Assembly (NCBI RefSeq): GCF_033439725.1
Contig: NW_026944389.1
Location: forward strand, 3,100,001 to 3,164,000
Reading direction: 5' to 3'
Source: Neurospora tetraspora
Taxonomy: Eukaryota; Ascomycota; Sordariomycetes; Sordariales; Sordariaceae
Length of the DNA stretch: 64,000 nt
Positions 59,401 to 64,000 of this stretch are shown here, piece by piece. Below the pieces are notes generated by a model. That model did no database searches, was not told where the DNA came from, and worked only from the letters and a program-made list of their open reading frames with translations. The translations under genes were made by a program, and so were the position numbers. How positions within the stretch are numbered: the stretch's first letter is position 1; each line of letters starts with the position of its first letter.

Positions 59401-60021
59401 GACGAGGGTTACACTGGGGGCCTCACTGGCAGTGCCGTGCCCGCGTGGATGAGCGCGGAGCCGGACATTTTAACTCCCACGTCATGGGTGAGTGAGGCAT
59501 CGACTGATAGCTCCCTCGCTAAAACCTCCGTTTTTTCTGTAAAGCGAAGCATATCTTCGATTAGCGATTACGATGATGATTCCGACGAATCCAGCGGTAG
59601 CCCAGAAAAGAGGCTTCGCCCATCTCCTCCTGCTTCCCCGAAACGGCCACGCCCTTCTGACGAAGACGAGGTGGAGGGTGATCGTTCCATCAAGCGACCT
59701 CGTACGGAGCCATCAGTTTCATATAAACAACAGGGTTTGGGCGTCAAGTTTGTGGGTATCGCCAACCAGCAAACAGATGACGTGGACTTGCAAAGTTCTG
59801 AGGTCGGAAACTGGGAGGAGCAGACACAGTACGACCCAGCGATGATTGAGAACGAGGAGTACGATCCCAGAACAGTTGGACTGCCTCGAGTTCCAGGCAG
59901 CCAGGGCTCAAGGTCCTCGGCGAGTAGTGTCGCTGGGATGGCCCAGAGCCGCCGCGGATCCATGGAGTATGATCCGGCAAATGAAAGGGAGGATGAAGGG
60001 TATGATCCTCAGCATCCCTGA
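56416..60021 (+). CDS. Large acidic intrinsically disordered protein
   Basis: A single exon of 1201 residues. Nearly all of it is low complexity: PEPEPEPE runs, Ser/Asp runs (SSSSSSSSSSDDSDAEGE), Glu runs (EEEEEEEEEEEE), and Pro/Ser stretches. Near the N-terminus a repeat of about 30 residues occurs twice (LQELANGNLPHYELGHDGRQRLLNG and LQQLANGNIPLIDLENNDQAPLLNG). Basic nuclear-signal-like clusters (PSPPKRNRKEK style, SIKRPRTEPS) suggest a nuclear location. The C-terminus carries a motif repeated four times: QYDPA, EYDPR, EYDPA, GYDPQ. An open frame of 3.6 kb without stops in such biased sequence is good evidence that it is coding. No catalytic domain is seen and function is unknown. Confidence 0.75.
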   Translation: MDGDQPPQPRPRGRPRRDAFVGPQTRPVTWADRNLPRRQTRAQRERLQELANGNLPHYELGHDGRQRLLNGDRNRAQNLQQLANGNIPLIDLENNDQAPLLNGGQPEQPAPEPQPEPEPEPEEENQELEGGREPEQEQEPEQAVVQEGEGSGSDEDIERGGGSNPDGGADPSDSSDSEEGSDSEEGSEPAHPRTPSPPPPQTPPVRLTPNSPASHLDPLDIQDAPPPAPPILPPTPPPPPVFSSPPQPAVVVNLPSGAIPPPHGVNVSPNDSAVDVRTPEPEPEQAPPQPVLDPNVWDQEDDLKDDDGLLGLGHGTPGPGMPGFVDPQQPGSPLVLNEGGNWAGDDGFVAGGWSGGFAQQPGPQAVPVANNNEDGWNEVEWQHPNDVEEWQHPDDGGEEEQHPSEGGEEQRSDDESEGAAAPFGEEPSDSSSSSSSDEDAAAAHDRGETFESSSSSSSSSSSDDSDAEGEGRGNDEERRDSPERDGNEYQPIDGEWYFNDSEEDLFDDGEISEGSHGEANVGLDLPDDEDEQELPELPPLNDQAQAQAPAPAGQEPRSLSSLPDFDDAEWEANERELQRRNQRNNPLPWYERGHAVQRQPLGDLAILPERLQGHDSVENNALRWSRPSVDFGRHSRAPSLPSDWSSEGEGEVDYPEEEEESNKSSCTGSSSTSKSGGSSDSDDELHPIAMPVNGTNVSSEGSSQGRSSPIHRQDTETPPSSPPPRQRPDTPCPSSPPKRNRKEKTIPSPLDLAPNSSETGINSRDLELDMAARTARSNAPPPSAGITTAATNTNLGQQQPPTTPRKSPTTRKPSLRRNSAAPFHQSEHPSTTVFREDFTFVPRDGRLSAPSSVSGDDGSHIMPDYIGQGDQDISPQTKNPPKVPRTGVAVPGTREARVQVGGKGFPQVHKDKGVKVVDPGDAESSSEEEEEEEEEEEEEEERSPTRMKPNRRRSGIHCPAFSTESYLQRQEQQKEQRERQEEERAGTYYQYNPRYDEGYTGGLTGSAVPAWMSAEPDILTPTSWVSEASTDSSLAKTSVFSVKRSISSISDYDDDSDESSGSPEKRLRPSPPASPKRPRPSDEDEVEGDRSIKRPRTEPSVSYKQQGLGVKFVGIANQQTDDVDLQSSEVGNWEEQTQYDPAMIENEEYDPRTVGLPRVPGSQGSRSSASSVAGMAQSRRGSMEYDPANEREDEGYDPQHP

Positions 60022-60660
60022 GGTTGGTCACGGAGACTCTTTTAGAGTGATTAGGTAGTCGCCATCGAGTGCTTCGATAGCAACAGAAAGGGCTAGGGTT
60101 TTGATACCAATACGAAGCGACGGGAAAAGAGGAGGTCATGATAAGAGGCGTGATGCAGGAAGAAGACGGAATGACAATAGATAGCTTGGTGCAGTGACAC
60201 ATGTCCTGCGATAGCATATTAGTTAAAGATTATGGTTTAAAAGGAGTTGAGGTTCATTGGGAGATGGGAGATGGTGTTTCTGGCGTACTTCATGGGTGCA
60301 AAATGTGATTCCGCTGGCCGGATGGAGAGAAACGCACCTTGCTTTTTGTTCGTTCTATGCATTTTTGGAAACCGTGTTGATATTGAATATTGTATCACCT
60401 CATTGCGCAACCGCCTTAGGCAAAGTCCGTCTGTGTATAAACTCTCGTCTTGCATTTTCATCCATGTCCCCCTGGGTATCTCATTGTTGGCCACGTTGCT
60501 CGGGTATAAGCCTTTGTGGTCGGACTCGACCTTGGTGTTTTCAAGGGAATGCGAATCCGACTCCCCTACTCCTCGTCCCCCGTTTTCAGGCGACCGTTCA
60601 TCATCTCTCTCTTCTTTGCCCCCTCTTTATGGTATCATCGGCGGTTTGACCATGCAGCCT
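60022..60660. other. Convergent intergenic region
   Basis: About 640 bp between the 3' ends of the acidic protein gene and the PSF2 gene. Short open frames only. Confidence 0.5.
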
Positions 60661-61554
60661 TCAAAGACCCATATCCTCATCACTATCCTCATCCCCATCC
60701 CCACCATAATCCCCACCCCTCCTAGCCTCCTCCTCCTCCTCCCTCCTCGTCGCCTCTGCGCTGGCCCCGATCTTCCGCACGCCGTCCACCAAGCCCGCCA
60801 AAAAGGCTCTATTTTCAGCCAACTCCATAGCGCCCACACCACGCAGGGTCAGCCAGGCATCACCGAAGCCCTCCAGCGCTGACGTACTGCTGCGCATCTT
60901 GGCCGCGCGCACCTCCACCAGATCCCGCAGTAACGAGCGTACCTCGCCAGCCGGGGCGGGCATATCATCGCCGGCGTGCGTGAGCAAGGCCTCAGCCACC
61001 TCTAGCCAGTGGTAGGGGAGGTATCCGGCGGGGGATTCGGCGACATTGGAGGGGAGGAAGGGCGGGGATAAGATGGAGTTCGGATCTTGTTGGGAGTCTG
61101 GTTGCGTTTGCGTGAAGTCATCGAGATAGCTGGGGTTTAGCCGGCGAGCGGTGCCAGGCTGGGAGTACAGAGCGCGCGAGGGAGGAGGTGGTGGCGGGGA
61201 GAAGGCTTCGGGGTCTTCTTTTGTTTCGCGGTGGATGATTTCGGCGAGGGAGGCGGGATGCATCCATGCTGGGGGAACGATGTTGGCGCGGCGCTGTTTC
61301 TTGAGGAGGAGGGCGAGCCAGAGGGGCAGTTGGGCGCGGTGGGGAGGACGAAGCTGTGGTGTTTTTCCCTGTTGCCCGTGCGGACAGTCGGTCAATCGGT
61401 GTTCCCATAACGGGGAATAGGTTGAGCGAAGACAACTTACACCAAGCAGGTCGATGCTGTCCAGGCGCTGACGTGGGACGACGGTTACCATTTCCATCTC
61501 GGCAAGGAAGGCGACCTCGTTCTGGGTCAGCCCTGGGGGCAGTGGGAGCGCCAT
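60661..61554 (-). CDS. psf2: GINS complex subunit PSF2
   Basis: Exons 61554-61441 and 61368-60661 are joined by a 72-bp intron (GTAAGT...CAACAG). They give 273 residues. The N-terminus MALPLPPGLTQNEVAFLAEMEMVTVVPRQRLDSIDLLG, then LRPPHRAQLPLWLALLLKKQRRANIVPPAWM, LPYHWLEVAEALLTHAGDD, the RSLLRDLVEVRAAKMR helix and VGAMELAENRAFLAGLVDGVRKIGAS are the conserved run of fungal PSF2. PSF2 forms GINS with SLD5, PSF1 and PSF3. GINS joins MCM2-7 and CDC45 as the replicative helicase in the nucleus. A Pro-rich insert (SPPPPPPSRALYSQPG) and an acidic C-tail (DGDEDSDEDMGL) are fungal additions. A frame upstream of 61554 is open but not conserved. Confidence 0.96.
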   Translation of the reverse strand: MALPLPPGLTQNEVAFLAEMEMVTVVPRQRLDSIDLLGVSCLRSTYSPLWEHRLTDCPHGQQGKTPQLRPPHRAQLPLWLALLLKKQRRANIVPPAWMHPASLAEIIHRETKEDPEAFSPPPPPPSRALYSQPGTARRLNPSYLDDFTQTQPDSQQDPNSILSPPFLPSNVAESPAGYLPYHWLEVAEALLTHAGDDMPAPAGEVRSLLRDLVEVRAAKMRSSTSALEGFGDAWLTLRGVGAMELAENRAFLAGLVDGVRKIGASAEATRREEEEEARRGGDYGGDGDEDSDEDMGL

Positions 61555-62339
61555 TGTGTTTCCGTGGCTGTGTAACAAAGTCGCAAGAGAGGGTATCACC
61601 TCATTGTTGCTCGGTTTCAGCGTCCGCTGGCTCGACTGAGGATTCGGTCAAGTTGTGAGGGGGTTGGAGATATGCTGGCGCAAGCGATGGTGTTGAGATC
61701 AAAAGATGGAATCGCGTCTCCGAGTTCCTGACGTTCTGTCGAGAGCAGTGACAGACGCGCCCGGGCCAGAATTCGCGGGGCACATTTACCCACTTTAACT
61801 GTCTTACAGTGCATCTCACAGGGCTGCAAGGGGTGTTCACGGGATCCCTTGCTTTGGGCCTGTTGATCTGGGCTAGGGTTCTGAGACTATGGATATTCAG
61901 GTACTTCTGCTCCGTCAAACATGAAGACTTCACTTCCCCAAAAACATAGAAATTTCTACTTGTGATAAAATTTACCTTTGCCAGGCGATAATCCATTGCC
62001 GTCTTGAAGAGCTAAGCATCCTGAGTTCTTTGCTTCCTCCGATTATTTGATCGTGGCTAAAACAATGGTCAAACCCGAGCTGCGTTCATATTCCTCAAGC
62101 AGGAAGTTCTTCTCACATCGCTGGCTGAGAGTATTTCTGAACAAAGACTTTGATTCATGCTATCTCTACCCCGACGCTTCGGATACTATATAACCATATC
62201 ATGACCTCGAAAATCGTCCAAAAATGAAACAGATACGCCGTCGCTAACCAGAAAGTCAAAGATAAACCATGAGAACGAAGAAAAACGAAACATTTTGCTA
62301 GCAACAACAACCAGATGATGTACCCCACCACCACTGAGG
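61555..62339. other. Intergenic region
   Basis: About 785 bp between the PSF2 start and the 3' end of the zinc-finger gene. No gene is supported. Confidence 0.5.
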
Positions 62340-63289
62340 TCATTTCTTCTTACTCCTCCTCTTTTCCTGTTTTGCCAGCCCATGCCTCCGCTGACGGTGA
62401 CGGGTCAGATGGTCTTTCCTAGCAAAGTCTCTTGGACAATGTGGGCAGGGGAATCGCTTGACGGAAAGGGCATATTGCTCTGCTTGGTCCTTGTGCTGAG
62501 CTATGATATGTCTGTCCAGTTCTGCCTGGTAGGCATGACCCATGCCGCACCCAGGAATGGGACACTTTACTGGTTTCTCCTTTCTCCGTCGACGTCGACT
62601 GTGATTGACGGCGTTAGTGACTGGACTGGGAGTAAAGAAATAAAGCCTAACCTGGGTTTTACTTACGCTGACAACTTGGGACTGTGACCTGGTTGATCTG
62701 TTGGGGCTGGGTGGCTCTGAGCTTGTTCATAGGACGACTCTGTGTGTGCTTGAGGATCCTTGGGTAATAGGCCGTCCATGGGCTCCTCAACTGTGAAGTC
62801 TGACGCCGCGTTAGTGAATACAACCGGAGCATAGGCATCCTGAAACTGTATTCCATTCGTGGAAGCGTCTCTGTGATCGAGTGGGATGTGTTGGAGAGAC
62901 ATGCTTGGCGTTGTTGCTAGAGACTCAACAGAGTGAGGAGAGTCTTGAGATGGCACGGGCGAAAACCCCAGAGAAGGAGTATGAGTGTATGTCGGGGAAC
63001 CAGATGAGAAGCTGTGAGCCGGCCTTTCGTATGTTAAAGGATTTTCTGGAAGACTATTGTAACCTTGAAGATCAAAATAAGGGTAGAATGTTGACTCAGT
63101 AGTGCTTGATGTTTGTTGACATGTATCGGAGGGAGGCATGAAAGTGTGGGCTTGGGATACGGAAGGGGTTTCAAGTCCCTCGAGGATTGACCATAAGCTG
63201 TCTTCAATCCACTGTTCATCATCCCAAGCCCAAGGGGCCTCTTCAAGAGGCACCTCTGGTGAGGTGTAATATAGTGGTGGTTGACTCAT
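62340..63289 (-). CDS. C2H2 zinc-finger protein, probable transcription factor
   Basis: Exons 63289-62667 and 62625-62340 give 302 residues. The first 210 residues are Pro/Ser/Thr-rich with acidic patches (PLEEAPWAWDDEQWIEDSLWSILEG), like a transactivation region. After a basic cluster (RRRRRKEK) come two C2H2 fingers near the C-terminus: CPIPGCGMGHAYQAELDRHIIAQH and CPHCPRDFARKDHLTRHRQRRH. A Lys/Arg tail (KQEKRRSKKK) ends the protein. The intron is very short (41 bp, GTAAGT...TCCCAG) but keeps the phase and joins conserved parts. The frame is open upstream to 63571, so an earlier start cannot be excluded. Targets are unknown. Confidence 0.85.
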
Positions 63290-63699
63290 TGTGACAATCA
63301 CCAAGCCAGAATCCGAAACTCGGAGTCTTGCGTTGGGGTTGTACAAGTGGTGTTGTTGATTTTGGGATTTTGTTGTAACGCTGTTATTCTGTTTATTGTT
63401 TGCAGTCCGAAGCTTTACGGATGCAGTGTTGACCTTTTCACGACGTGCCCAGGTCACGCAATCTTTACGAATCCAATCAGTCAGCAATCCACCTCGAAGA
63501 CTCTCCTGATTCTTTCGTGGAATTTGCATACCTGGTCCAAGAAAAAACGCTGGCTTATTTCCCTCCATCATCTCTTCCCTTCATTGTCCCGTGGTGCCAT
63601 CACCAAGCGAGAACCTCTCTCTTCAGAGAGCCATGTCGTTCTCACAGCCAATTCTCTCTTTGAAGTTGATGATAGTGTGCTATCCCCTGCCATACTCAC

Positions 63700-64000
63700 A
63701 AGGCTTCTGACTGCGAGCACGAATGCCCGACAATCTCCATTGTGAGTGACCGAGGCTTCATACGTTCTCATTGCATTCGCCGGAGACGGTTGGAGTCCGA
63801 AGGCCCTCCAAAGAGCAGATCGAAATCGTCCAGACATCCTATTGAGAGAGTCTGCCGAACCTAAAGTTGGGTCAATCTCCTTGCACTATGGGGTGTATGG
63901 GAGGTTTGTACGTACAAACAAGTCCGGGAAGAAGAAGATTTGCCTGTCTCGATGGCCTATGGGCCTTTTGGGGAGCGAACAGCAAATCGAGCAGGGAATA
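63700..64000 (-). CDS. Unidentified gene, fragment at the right edge
   Basis: Two exon pieces on the minus strand: >64000-63916 and 63860-63700. They are joined by a 55-bp intron (GTACGT...ACTTTAG), and a good donor (GTGAGT) follows at 63699. The spliced frame reads LLDLLFAPQKAHRPSRQANLLLPGLVCSADSLNRMSGRFRSALWRAFGLQ and on to CRAFVLAVRSL without a stop. The next exon may lie in the open frame 63571-63290, which is just before the zinc-finger gene. No domain is recognised. The 5' end is outside the window. Confidence 0.42.

Noticed and set aside
62663-63571. A longer zinc-finger protein starting at 63571
   Set aside because: The extra N-terminal part differs in style from the rest and may be an exon of the upstream gene or a 5' UTR; the start at 63289 was preferred but this is not certain.

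Overview
The window looks like a chromosomal piece of a filamentous ascomycete, most likely a Sordariomycete of the Sordariales type. Genes have short introns of about 50-100 bp. The gene set is typically fungal: a Zn2Cys6 factor, a HET-domain protein, a GH76 mannanase, a pisatin-demethylase-like P450 and a PTH11/SAT4-type rhodopsin-like protein. Two long AT-rich blocks carry the signature of repeat-induced point mutation (RIP): C-to-T and G-to-A changes, stops in every frame and TpA-rich text. The assignment to an order is inference.

Layout. Positions 1-1061 (minus) hold the 5' part of a rhodopsin-like membrane protein gene that runs off the left edge. From 1062 to 4800 is gene-poor DNA with two inverted-repeat elements. 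From about 4825 to 15193 is RIP block 1, bounded by terminal inverted repeats, with a tRNA-like sequence and a few less-mutated islands. From 15738 to 26983 is a gene-bearing segment with secreted and specialised functions: P450, PL1 pectate lyase, DUF1996 secreted protein, Zn2Cys6 regulator and a tiny Ser/Gly-rich protein. From 28030 to 40569 is RIP block 2. It contains a complete Ty1/copia-type LTR retrotransposon with 5-bp target duplications, a 5' copia fragment joined to the 3' half of a different copia element, and an almost unmutated solo LTR inserted into mutated DNA.

From 41116 onward are mostly conserved genes: PRP22/DHX8 splicing helicase, DCW1/DFG5-like mannanase, a Pol III tRNA-like unit, a two-part hypothetical gene interrupted by one in-frame TAG, a divergently transcribed HET-domain gene, a possible small Cys-containing protein, a 1201-residue acidic low-complexity protein, GINS subunit PSF2, a C2H2 zinc-finger protein, and the edge of another gene at the right end.

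Working picture. Two housekeeping-type genes (PRP22, PSF2) anchor the right part. The genes between the two mutated blocks (plant-cell-wall attack, P450, secreted DUF1996, regulator) have the accessory character often seen next to RIP-ed repeats. No operon logic applies; each gene has its own promoter region. Domain calls were made by reading motifs in translations, not by database search.
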